Assembly: GCA_038062375.1 (NCBI GenBank)
Contig: JBBTXG010000005.1
Coordinates: 1-64,000, forward strand
Direction: 5' to 3'
Source of the DNA: JBBTXG01 sp038062375
GTDB taxonomy: Bacteria; Patescibacteriota; Minisyncoccia; Minisyncoccales; UBA10102
DNA: 64,000 nucleotides
Shown: positions 40,901-48,269 of the stretch, piece by piece
Layout: each line of letters begins with the position of its first letter
Numbering within the stretch: the first letter of the stretch is position 1
Translations under genes and position numbers: made by a program
The notes under the pieces: generated by a model
What the model was told of the DNA's origin: nothing
The model's input: only the letters and a program-made list of their open reading frames with translations
Databases searched by the model: none

Positions 40901-42415
40901 TATTACCGCGATAGAACCACGGGGCGCGTCGGCTATGGTTACGGTACTTGGGATTATAATACTTCGGTCTTTGCTTTCAATGCGCTTGCTGCCGGTACTG
41001 ATGCATGGGTGAGATTAGACGATTTGGGTGGAAATACCTCTTACTCTCCGTATGGAACATTGCCCCCTAGCCAAGCATGCGGCACCAAAACCCTGTCGTA
41101 TTTTGACAGAACTTATCAGTGGGAGCCATACAACGTGAACGCTTCTCTGGGATACTTTACGCCGGTTAAAGAGGGATCTGTGATAAGCAAAAGTGGCGTA
41201 GTTTCTGGGGGTAGTGCTCCTTACCAATGGCAGGTTGCTCACGGCTCCATACCGTCGGGACTCGTGTTGAGCACGGCGGGAATGCTGTCGGGCACCACGA
41301 GTGCTGCTGGATATTACGAGTCAATGATACGCACGAAAGACGTAAATGGTGTCAATGGCGCGGAGAAATTAAACGCGACAGTGCTCACGAGCACTGGAAA
41401 GACTCCAGCGTCGGTCAAAGTGTATTACCCGAGTCAATGGTGGGGTTGGACGCAGGGTCAGGATGGATATGTGGGATGGTGGTCTTCAAATCTCTCCTCA
41501 AAAGCGGTCAAGATTGAGCTTTGGAAGGGAGGAAAGTTTTACCGCACCATTACTTCACGTTACGATCAGGGTGCGGAAACAGGCTACTACTATTACCTGT
41601 GGTCTGTTGTTCCCACCGATCTTCCTAGTGCGGTTGATTACACCGTGAGAGTCTCTGATGCAAATAACGATGCGGTAAGTTCCCTAACGGTTCCATTTTC
41701 TATTACGAGCGGCGCCAGTGCCTCGTGGTATCAGTGGAGTGCCGGCCAAGGAGGGGAAGAGTTTTACTTTACCTATCCAATAATGGACAATGTTGATAAT
41801 CTTCGGGTTTTCAAGCTCTACGAAAAGAAGCCGGGCGACAATCAAATGCGAGCCGTAGCCACGTTCCGGAACGTATCATCAATGTTGACGAACTGTACCG
41901 GGCAAGAAGTTTCATCGGGCGAATGGGTGTTGGGTTCGTGGTGTTGGGGGAATTATATATACGTGCATCAGGCACCCAAAGCGCTTTCCGAGTTTCCTGC
42001 AGGAGAATATTCCTATCAAATCACCGCGGTGAATAAAACCGGTGGGGGAGAGACCATCGTCGCCAACCTGAAGTTCTTTCTTGATAAGATAAAAACTTTG
42101 AAGCCGAGCGGCGTGCAAACCACTCAAACCCCGCGTATCGAATGGACACTGCCCACGTTCTGGCCGCAAGGGGCAGAGAAAAATTTCTGGATCAGCGTGT
42201 ACGAGTCCGGGTGGTACTTCAATGACCTATGGACTGTAATGAGCCCGTACGATACGTCAGGATATACAACGTATTATGGTCGGAAACTGGAACCCGGCAG
42301 AACATATACGATTGAAGTGAGTGCGTATAATTCCGTTTTTGATGCGGCGATAGGCAGTTGGGTGGGGTATTCGGCTGTTTCAGAAGTTCCTGCCACTTTC
42401 TCGGTGAGTCCGTAG
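37913..42415 (+). CDS. Giant modular secreted surface protein
   Basis: 1500 residues. Signal peptide 1-23; Ala/Pro/Gln-rich repeats and a short coiled coil (about 45-215); a peptidoglycan-binding domain (GNSGNNVQRLQEFLGMF); an IPT/TIG-like domain (PKITNISGVSFSPGATLTIQ); a polyproline linker; a second IPT/TIG domain (LTPWQGPVGTSVTIKGSGF). Then come four PNGGE-type beta domains (NPNGGETF, YPNGGEIF, YPNGGESW, YPSQWWGW), a carboxypeptidase-regulatory-like domain (FIDTFTKEPLVGVPV), a putative Ig domain (LSTAGMLSGTTSAAGYY) and FN3-like modules. It probably binds the cell wall and projects adhesive modules. Confidence 0.85.
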   Translation: MKHLISFIVLGALTFAPFFVFADHSYGHTLQQIGEQLATLQKVVNALLAAAATPAQPSQGTGKAAQPAVPAKKAATPTSPTPPVSPVPPTQPVQPVTPSTDSGQATQPHPDTGTPATPAKPATPATPAQPAKVDQPAIPAQPAQPATPAEPAQPATPATVQQLQSQIQSVQHKTNELKKEVIQRIQNQIQSLQSKLNGLQSQIQAATARPQRPTKATPVSAEAGLTENLQRGNSGNNVQRLQEFLGMFPRVYPEKLTTGNFGPASEAAVKRLQKSIGLSQKDQHGRVEGRTREVVNALLAVGERNKPPKITNISGVSFSPGATLTIQGRGFIAADNSIFVKGKIVSRGLISDAGGTSVSFIIPNNIPCLPERACPIKIVNAHGISNAHPIKLDPMAQDPSQPPPPKPENRGKPTPPSPLPPPPPAPTPPPPPPPSGPVITSLTPWQGPVGTSVTIKGSGFTEKDNAVNFGNAAGVVSGLRSQDGKTLVFDVPQTSCKIGEGCDVSVTNANGTSNTVLFLFTQEIDFIKVMNPNGGETFTQGISNNIRWRGGTGKVQLLLVSADAEAKQDPQGLLLGWISTSTSLDSSLSWDAKTICSSDGKTCWRVAPGSYKILALSEDELGNLTLWDEVTNTQGNWDVSDRTFSIVGGPMIWVQYPNGGEIFTRGGEFIICWWTEDLKSGRVRIMLYKSGKLVHTFDRDYDQGTTTGGFIDYWTLPADLAPGSDYTVRVADATDQKFFDESDRSFMIDPSDSLVVVNYPNGGESWVGGFTGYVSWTSANIVSQAVNINLLKSGTLYRSLASNVPQEYSGSTGSYTFGSFDYWIPIPKDIPQGNDYAIEVADTADPATRDISDSSIKIIQLPDTLTFKGRFIDTFTKEPLVGVPVRSWGGSWWSSTPQSALTNANGEFSFTLKTADFSYMVFGTWPSCYDSKWYSAYSYYGFNDTLYAYVEANPLVGGSTDFSFPISSGIIDFGDITFWPYGNFRMQSDTPALYSLYYRDRTTGRVGYGYGTWDYNTSVFAFNALAAGTDAWVRLDDLGGNTSYSPYGTLPPSQACGTKTLSYFDRTYQWEPYNVNASLGYFTPVKEGSVISKSGVVSGGSAPYQWQVAHGSIPSGLVLSTAGMLSGTTSAAGYYESMIRTKDVNGVNGAEKLNATVLTSTGKTPASVKVYYPSQWWGWTQGQDGYVGWWSSNLSSKAVKIELWKGGKFYRTITSRYDQGAETGYYYYLWSVVPTDLPSAVDYTVRVSDANNDAVSSLTVPFSITSGASASWYQWSAGQGGEEFYFTYPIMDNVDNLRVFKLYEKKPGDNQMRAVATFRNVSSMLTNCTGQEVSSGEWVLGSWCWGNYIYVHQAPKALSEFPAGEYSYQITAVNKTGGGETIVANLKFFLDKIKTLKPSGVQTTQTPRIEWTLPTFWPQGAEKNFWISVYESGWYFNDLWTVMSPYDTSGYTTYYGRKLEPGRTYTIEVSAYNSVFDAAIGSWVGYSAVSEVPATFSVSP

Positions 42416-42425
42416 CAACGAAACA

Positions 42426-42454
42426 CCTCGCGCGCAAGAACATTGCGCGCGAGG
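42426..42454 (+). terminator. Terminator after the surface-protein gene
   Basis: CCTCGCGCGCAA pairs with TTGCGCGCGAGG around GAACA, followed by TTTGTTT. Confidence 0.9.
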
Positions 42455-42820
42455 TTTGTTTCAAAATAGATTGTTACGGATTATCCCATACAAAAATAAA
42501 ATACTCGTATTCCTTACCTTTGCGTTGGATAGAAAACAGCTCGAAGAACAGGAAACCCAACTTTTAGAAGCGTTCATTTGGACTTTTCAAGCAGAATCGT
42601 CTTGATAAATAATGAATAAAGGTTTTGCTCCGTTTCTCCTCATTGCGGATAGTTCCAAGTCGAACTACTGATCAAAAACCCGGGTGCATATGTGTTACAC
42701 GGAAAAGCAACGCAAAGCGGAGTTGAAACAAAGCTGCCAATTACCATTAACTGAACCTGCAGAACATTCATAGCGATCGTTGCGTTTTCTGACTCGCGAT
42801 GGTATACTTTTCCAAACGAT
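42455..42820. other. Intergenic stretch with coding remnants
   Basis: No intact gene is supported. 42470-42605 has an open stretch on the plus strand ending LEEQETQLLEAFIWTFQAES, then stop, with only a TTG start. At 42612-42671 an ATG reads MNKGFAPFLLIADSSKSNY. The NKGFAP-plus-hydrophobic start is that of CPR prepilin-like or anchored proteins, cut short, so it is probably a pseudogene. Confidence 0.4.
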
Positions 42821-43384
42821 ATGCTACAGGAAGATTACTCCGCTCAACAATTGACCAAGAAAGAGCGCAAAGAAGTCAAGCGGCAAGAGAAGCTGGAACA
42901 GGAGCAAAGACTTGCCAAACAGCATTCCACCTTTCGTTTCTTTAAGATCGCGTTGCTTGTTCTCGCAATTAGTGGGGGAGTGGGATTTTTGTTTTGGTAC
43001 AACAAGACGCATCCACCAAGTCCCCAAGGAGAGTTGATTTCTCGCAATGGAATCCATTGGCATGCGAAACTCGGTATCGTGATCAATGGAAAGAATGAGG
43101 AAATTCCCTCGGATATCGGCATCGGTGTAGTGCATGCTCCCATTCATACACACGACGCAACCGGCACCATCCACATGGAGATGGATGGCCGTGTAACTAA
43201 GGATATGATAAAACTTGGAGAGTTTTTTAAAATTTGGGACAAACACCTTACTTCCGAGTGTATCTTTAATTTTTGCAGTGGACCTGAAGGAAGTGTAAAA
43301 ATGTTTGTGGCTGGAAAAGAGAATACGGAATTTGGGGAGTATATGATGCAAGATGGTGATGCGATAGAAATTCGATTCGAATGA
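42821..43384 (+). CDS. Conserved membrane-anchored protein with His-rich extracellular domain
   Basis: 187 residues. A cytoplasmic charged segment (KKERKEVKRQEKLEQEQR) precedes one transmembrane helix (about 43-60). The outer domain has clustered histidines: GIHWHAKLGIVINGK, then HAPIHTHDATGTIHME, then GEFFKIWDKH, with two cysteines in CIFNFC. Such spacing suggests metal binding. The family is widespread in CPR but has no known role that I can name. Confidence 0.7.
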   Translation: MLQEDYSAQQLTKKERKEVKRQEKLEQEQRLAKQHSTFRFFKIALLVLAISGGVGFLFWYNKTHPPSPQGELISRNGIHWHAKLGIVINGKNEEIPSDIGIGVVHAPIHTHDATGTIHMEMDGRVTKDMIKLGEFFKIWDKHLTSECIFNFCSGPEGSVKMFVAGKENTEFGEYMMQDGDAIEIRFE

Positions 43385-43409
43385 ATACTCCAAAGAAAAA
43401 ACATTGGTG

Positions 43410-44024
43410 ATGCGCATTCTGCTGGCAACTACAAATGAAGGGAAAATAAGAGAGTATAAGCACTTGCTCGAAGGTGTGCATGTTGGCATGGTGACGCTTG
43501 CTGATCTTGGGATTCATGAGAAACCAGAAGAAACCGGCTCTACATTCCAAGAAAATGCGATTTTGAAGGTGCAGTTTTATTTTCAGAAAGCTCTTATTCC
43601 AACCCTTGCAGACGATGGGGGATTGGAGATCGACGCGTTAGGTGGAGAACCAGGAGTTCGTTCGAGACGATGGCCCGGATACGAGGCTTCCGATGAGGAA
43701 CTGATCCACTATGCATTAGAGAAGATGAAAGATATACCACAAGGAAGACGGACCGCGAGATTTAAAGTTGTTTTAGCGATCGCATCTGATAGGGGAGTGG
43801 TGAACACATTTGAGGGCTCCCTCGAAGGAAAAATCACCGAGAATACGCATTATCCCATCGTTCCTGGATATCCATTTCGTTCGATATTCTATGAATTCAA
43901 AACGGGCAGAGTGCTTTCGGAGTTGCCGATAGAAGAACTTCCGAATGGCCATCGCGAGCAAGCACTGAAGAAAGCATTGCCATTTCTCCAAGAAATCGCA
44001 CAAGAATCTCGGGAATCTCGATAG
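43410..44024 (+). CDS. rdgB: XTP/dITP diphosphatase
   Basis: 204 residues from ATG 43410. The Ham1/RdgB pattern is present: LLATTNEGKIREYKHLL at the start, GSTFQENAILKV, LADDGGLEIDALGGEPGV and a C-terminal LPNGHREQALKKAL. It removes non-canonical purine triphosphates. GEPGVRSRRW differs slightly from the common GxPGxxSAR. Confidence 0.9.
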   Translation: MRILLATTNEGKIREYKHLLEGVHVGMVTLADLGIHEKPEETGSTFQENAILKVQFYFQKALIPTLADDGGLEIDALGGEPGVRSRRWPGYEASDEELIHYALEKMKDIPQGRRTARFKVVLAIASDRGVVNTFEGSLEGKITENTHYPIVPGYPFRSIFYEFKTGRVLSELPIEELPNGHREQALKKALPFLQEIAQESRESR

Positions 44025-44040
44025 AGTAGGGGAGAAGAGA

Positions 44041-44991
44041 TTATTCATTGAAGCTATGAAATTTACGATGAGTTTCGCGAAGTCTCTTTGAGGTTACGTG
44101 GACGTAGATTTGGGTAGTGCTAATGTTTTTATGTCCCAGGAACTCCTGCACCTCCCTTAAATCGACTCCTTGCGTTAAAAGATCAGTTGCAAAACTATGC
44201 CGCAGTGTGTGGGGAGATGTGAAGTTTGGAATGCCGGCGGAAAGCGCGTATTTTTTAACGATATTTTCTACGGAACGGGAAGTGAGACGCTTGGAAGCTT
44301 TCGCTGGTCCCTTGTAGTTGATAAATAATGCCTTTTCATCATCTTTTCTGGTCTTGAGATATTTCCGGAGCCATTCCACAGCTCTCTTTGAAAAATATAC
44401 TGGGCGTGTCCGATTGCCTTTCCCTACAATTACAATTTCCGTATCCTGCGTTTCAGGAGTGATCCTGAACTGTTCTTGATTCAGACTTACCAACTCGGCA
44501 ACTCGAAGACCGGTAGAGAAAAAAGCTTCTAAGATTGCACGGTCTCGAAGTCCTGTATTAGTAGAGGTGCGAGGAGCATCGAGAAGCTTCTTTACTTGTT
44601 CAAGAGAAAGAAATTTGATGGTGCGCTCGTGAGATTTTGATTTTGCAAGCTTTATTTTATCTGCAGGAAGGCAGATAATGCCGCGGTCCGTAAAATACTT
44701 GAAAAGATTTCGAAGCGCAATAAGATAGTAATTTTGGGTAGATCTTTTGAGCGGTTCTTTGGTTTTTGAATTGATGTGTCGCGAAAGAAACACACGGTAT
44801 TGCCAGATATGTTCCTCGGTAAGGTCGTGAGGTTTGAGATCATCCAAGTTATTTTGATGTAACCAACGCAAAAACTGATTCAGAAGACGAATATAGGTTT
44901 CCTGGCTTTTATTCGCAAGACCTCTTTCCAGATCCAAGTATTCAAAAAACCCTCGAATATGGTCTTTTAAGGCGGTTTGACTTTGCTCCAT
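44041..44991 (-). CDS. Tyrosine recombinase, XerC/XerD type
   Basis: 316 residues with a SAM-like N-terminal domain (1-105) and a catalytic domain. Active-site residues: Arg in STGLRVAEL, His-x-x-Arg in HTLRHSFAT, His in LGHKNISTTQ and Tyr in IYVHV. It probably resolves chromosome dimers; being the only one seen, it may work alone. Its mRNA carries a hairpin that ends just before the ATG (see 44994). Confidence 0.92.
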   Translation of the reverse strand: MEQSQTALKDHIRGFFEYLDLERGLANKSQETYIRLLNQFLRWLHQNNLDDLKPHDLTEEHIWQYRVFLSRHINSKTKEPLKRSTQNYYLIALRNLFKYFTDRGIICLPADKIKLAKSKSHERTIKFLSLEQVKKLLDAPRTSTNTGLRDRAILEAFFSTGLRVAELVSLNQEQFRITPETQDTEIVIVGKGNRTRPVYFSKRAVEWLRKYLKTRKDDEKALFINYKGPAKASKRLTSRSVENIVKKYALSAGIPNFTSPHTLRHSFATDLLTQGVDLREVQEFLGHKNISTTQIYVHVTSKRLRETHRKFHSFNE

Positions 44992-44993
44992 AT

Positions 44994-45065
44994 TATACTT
45001 CGATAAAGGATCATTCTGCGAAGTATATTATACACATAATATCCTTTCCCCTCTTGGAGTGTCAA
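44994..45065 (-). promoter_or_regulatory. Promoter and inverted repeat upstream of the recombinase gene
   Basis: On the minus strand TTGACA (45065-45060) and TATTAT (45041-45036) are 18 nt apart. Between the start point (about 45029) and the ATG lies a perfect inverted repeat, TATACTTCG/CGAAGTATA (44994-45002 and 45019-45027, 16-nt spacer). It could be an RNA hairpin, an operator, or a binding site for the recombinase itself. Confidence 0.65.
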
Positions 45066-45067
45066 CA

Positions 45068-45457
45068 CTATTCAAACAAACTCTTCAAACGGTTCCAAGC
45101 ATCTCTTTGAAATTCTTTCTTCTCTTTTTCGAGTTCTTGCTCAATCATTGGTTTTCTTTCCTCGATTTGCCGTTCTGCAAATTTGGTAATTTTGTCCACG
45201 ATTTTTTGAACGGTCGGAGAAATAGATTTTCCCCAAAGCGTTTCGATGGTCCAGTGGAGCATCTTCTGCCATGTAGGTATGACCTTTGTATCCCAGATAT
45301 TTTTTATGATGTCAGGCAATCTCTGAAGGATATTCTTTCCAACGTCTCTCGTTACCTCTCCTGCTTCTGTAAGTGTACCGGGGATTTCAACATTCTGCGC
45401 AAAAGAGAGAAGAGGGATACAAAGTGTGAAACTGATTATGGATAGCCACAGGCGCAT
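45068..45457 (-). CDS. Small secreted helical protein
   Basis: 129 residues from ATG 45457 (MRLWLSIISFTL), chosen because it begins a signal peptide that ends at LSFAQ. The mature part is helical, ending in a charged coil (AERQIEERKPMIEQELEKEK). It follows gltX by 13 nt in the mur operon. No family was recognised. Confidence 0.65.
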   Translation of the reverse strand: MRLWLSIISFTLCIPLLSFAQNVEIPGTLTEAGEVTRDVGKNILQRLPDIIKNIWDTKVIPTWQKMLHWTIETLWGKSISPTVQKIVDKITKFAERQIEERKPMIEQELEKEKKEFQRDAWNRLKSLFE

Positions 45458-45470
45458 AATGAAAGAAGAT

Positions 45471-46940
45471 TTACGATAATCTTGCAACTGCCTCTTGAAT
45501 CCGCTGAAGCGTTTTTTCCTTTCCTAAAACATGGGCAATCTCAAAGGGTCCTGCAGAAGCTTTTTTGCCCGTTAATGCTACTCGGAATGGCCAAAGCATA
45601 TATCCTTTATTCTTTTGCTTTTCCGCTTGGGGCATGATGATTTCTGCTAACTTTTCTTTTGTCCACTCCCCTTCTCCGATTGACGAGAGAAGTTGCGCCA
45701 ATGTATCTAACATTCTTTTGGTATCCGCATCTGAAGCATCTTTCCAGTAGAGAAGTTCTTTTGGATACGCAAGATTTTTTTGGAAAAAAAAGTCAGTCAA
45801 TTCGGCAATTTCCGATAATTTCTTTAGCCGTTCTTGATAGAGCGCAACGATGGGTTCCAAAGCACTCCCCTCCCCTCTTGCGGTGAGATAAGGAATGCAG
45901 AGTTTTGTAAGTTGCGGAAGGTCTTTTTTGCGAATATAAAATCCATTGAGCCAATCAAGCCGCTGGATGTTGAAAATGGCAGGATTCTTTTGAACTCTTT
46001 CTATCGAAAATTCTTTGATAAGTTCATCCGAGGAGAAAATTTCTCTTTCAGTACCGGGATTCCAGCCCAAAAGTGAGAGAAAGTTCACGATTGCTTCCGG
46101 AAGGTATCCTTCTTTCCGAAACCTCGTGATGGAATTATCTCCGTGGCGCTTACTTAGTTTGGTTCGATCAGGAGCAAGAATAAGAGATACATGCGCGTAT
46201 GTTGGTCTTGAGAAACCAAAAGCTTCTTGGAGCAAGATTTGCTTGGGAGTGTTTGAGATATGTTCTTCTCCGCGAATCACATGAGTAATTTTCATCTCAA
46301 AATCGTCAATCACAACCGTAAAATTATACAGAGGGGTATTCAAATCCTTTGCGATTACGATATCTCCGATAAGATTCGTATCAAATTTGATCTCCCCTCG
46401 AATAAGATCGTGAAACGCAATAATTTTTTGCTCCACTGCAAATCGAATAACCGGACTCCTTCCTTCATTGAGATACTGGTCCTTTTTTCCACTCGGAAGT
46501 GTCCTGCAGGTTCCTGTGTATTTTGGTGCTTGTCCAAGACTCAACTGATGCTGTCTTTGAGCGTCGAGTTCTTCTTGGGTACAAAAACACCAATATGCTC
46601 TCCCCTGCTCTAAAAGTTGTTTGAGATACTTTTGGTACATCTCTGTTCTCTCACTCTGCCGGTAGGGGCCATAAGATCCGATATAATTTTGAGTTTGAGT
46701 GATTGGACCCTCATCCCATTGAAGTCCTAACCACTGAAGATTTTCAAGGATATCATCCTCCCATTCCTTGAGAGATCTCTCTTTATCGGTATCCTCAATT
46801 CGCAAGATAAAAACGCCTGCTCTATTCTTAGCAAAAAGGTAGTTGAAAAGAACAGTCCTGACTGTTCCCATGTGCATAGGACCAGTTGGAGATGGAGCGA
46901 ATCTTGTACGAACGACTGTTTGTTTTCCAGAACTCATCAT
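45471..46940 (-). CDS. gltX: Glutamyl-tRNA synthetase
   Basis: 489 residues; the second Met (46937) may be the start. Class I motifs: PMHMGTVRT in place of HIGH, and KLSKRHG. The zinc-binding-like part starts WCFCTQEELDAQRQHQ. With tRNA-Gln in the window and no GlnRS, it may be the non-discriminating type. It begins 2 nt after murG ends, so it is co-transcribed with murC-murG. Confidence 0.95.
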   Translation of the reverse strand: MMSSGKQTVVRTRFAPSPTGPMHMGTVRTVLFNYLFAKNRAGVFILRIEDTDKERSLKEWEDDILENLQWLGLQWDEGPITQTQNYIGSYGPYRQSERTEMYQKYLKQLLEQGRAYWCFCTQEELDAQRQHQLSLGQAPKYTGTCRTLPSGKKDQYLNEGRSPVIRFAVEQKIIAFHDLIRGEIKFDTNLIGDIVIAKDLNTPLYNFTVVIDDFEMKITHVIRGEEHISNTPKQILLQEAFGFSRPTYAHVSLILAPDRTKLSKRHGDNSITRFRKEGYLPEAIVNFLSLLGWNPGTEREIFSSDELIKEFSIERVQKNPAIFNIQRLDWLNGFYIRKKDLPQLTKLCIPYLTARGEGSALEPIVALYQERLKKLSEIAELTDFFFQKNLAYPKELLYWKDASDADTKRMLDTLAQLLSSIGEGEWTKEKLAEIIMPQAEKQKNKGYMLWPFRVALTGKKASAGPFEIAHVLGKEKTLQRIQEAVARLS

Positions 46941-46942
46941 AT

Positions 46943-48067
46943 CTATTTGATGAGATACTCAAGAATATATTGAGCAATGATTCTTGCGGCCTGCGGCTTT
47001 GCAAATTTGAGCGCCGCGCTTGACATTTGTTCTGATATTTCGGGACTAAACGCAATAGAGCGTAAACGTTCAAGGAAGAAATGCGGGGTAAGGTTTGCTT
47101 GTTCCAGAACAATGGCGGCTTTGATACCTGCGTAGGCGTATGCATTTTTGAGTTGGTGATTCTGTGCAGATTCTCCAAGAGGGATAAGAATGCTTGGTTT
47201 TCCAAGCGCCGCAATTTCGAAGATTGATCCTGACCCCGCCCTGCTTACAATGATGTCGGATGCTGCATACACGTGTCGAAGTTCTGCTTCGTTGAGAAAA
47301 GGAATAGGATGATAACATTTCTTATATTCTTCTTTGATGACTACATTTGCTTCTGCGCGAACCTGCTGAAAGTTTTGTTCTCCTGTTTGGTGAATAATTT
47401 CAAAATATCCGAGCGCCTCGTTCAAAACTGCTAACATCACATCGTTGATTCGTTGGGCTCCTTGAGAACCTCCCAAGATCAGAAGAATTGGTTTTTCATT
47501 CGTGAGTTGGAATAATTGAGTTGCTTCTTGTTTTGATCCAGTTAAGAGTTCTCGGCGGATCGGATTGCCAACAAAAATAATTTTTTTTGAAGAGAAGTAA
47601 GGGACGGATGGAAAAGAAGTAAAAATTTCGAGAGCAAATTTTCCAGAAATGCGATTCGCTAAACCCGGAATAGCATCAGATTCATGAAGAAATATGGGGA
47701 TTCGAAGAAACCAACCCGCAATCGTCGCTGGAATTGCTCCATATCCTCCTTTGCTAAAAATAAGATCTGGGGAAAGAAAAAAAAGAATGCGGAATGCTTG
47801 AAAGATGCCGAGGGGAACTCGAAAGACAAGATCAATTACATTTTGGAAAACTGTCCCGCCGTCTAAATATCGCCTCAATTTGCCAGCTTGGATTACAAAA
47901 GCTTTCATCTCTTCTTGAGAAAGGAGAATATCTCCAAAAGCATCACGAGGGCCGATGTAAAAGAGCTTGAGATCTTTTCCTTGGTAACTCCTCCGAAGTT
48001 CTCTTGCAATAGCGATGATAGGAAGAATATGGCCTCCTGTACCCCCTCCCGTGAATACGATTTTCAT
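46943..48067 (-). CDS. murG: UDP-GlcNAc:lipid I N-acetylglucosaminyltransferase
   Basis: 374 residues. The glycine-rich loop GGGTGGHILP is at the N-terminus; HESDAIPGLANR, GGSQGAQRIND and the donor site SRAGSGSIFEIAALGKPSILIP follow. It makes lipid II at the inner membrane face. It lies between murC and gltX. Confidence 0.96.
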   Translation of the reverse strand: MKIVFTGGGTGGHILPIIAIARELRRSYQGKDLKLFYIGPRDAFGDILLSQEEMKAFVIQAGKLRRYLDGGTVFQNVIDLVFRVPLGIFQAFRILFFLSPDLIFSKGGYGAIPATIAGWFLRIPIFLHESDAIPGLANRISGKFALEIFTSFPSVPYFSSKKIIFVGNPIRRELLTGSKQEATQLFQLTNEKPILLILGGSQGAQRINDVMLAVLNEALGYFEIIHQTGEQNFQQVRAEANVVIKEEYKKCYHPIPFLNEAELRHVYAASDIIVSRAGSGSIFEIAALGKPSILIPLGESAQNHQLKNAYAYAGIKAAIVLEQANLTPHFFLERLRSIAFSPEISEQMSSAALKFAKPQAARIIAQYILEYLIK

Positions 48068-48147
48068 ACGAGTTTAGCATATCATAGGAGCCTCATTTTG
48101 ACAATTTTTCAAAGTGTAACTCCTCACGATCCCGAGAGTCTTTCGTG

Positions 48148-48269
48148 CCTTGAGCTCCGAAAATCAGTCTTCAAAATCGTTTCCCCCTACTCGCCCCTCG
48201 ACAAGCTCGGGGCTCGCCGCGCCCTAACCCCACGATTTTTCAGACTGGTTTTCTCCGCTTTACTCAAGG
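48148..48269. repeat. Large palindromic element at the 3' end of murC
   Basis: Outer arms CCTTGAG...AAAATCGT (48148-48180) and ACGATTTTTC...CTCAAGG (48232-48269) are an imperfect inverted repeat of about 37 bp. The core has GCCCC/GGGGC (48193-48197 with 48209-48213). The right arm and core code for the last 24 or so residues of MurC, and the stop. Confidence 0.75.
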
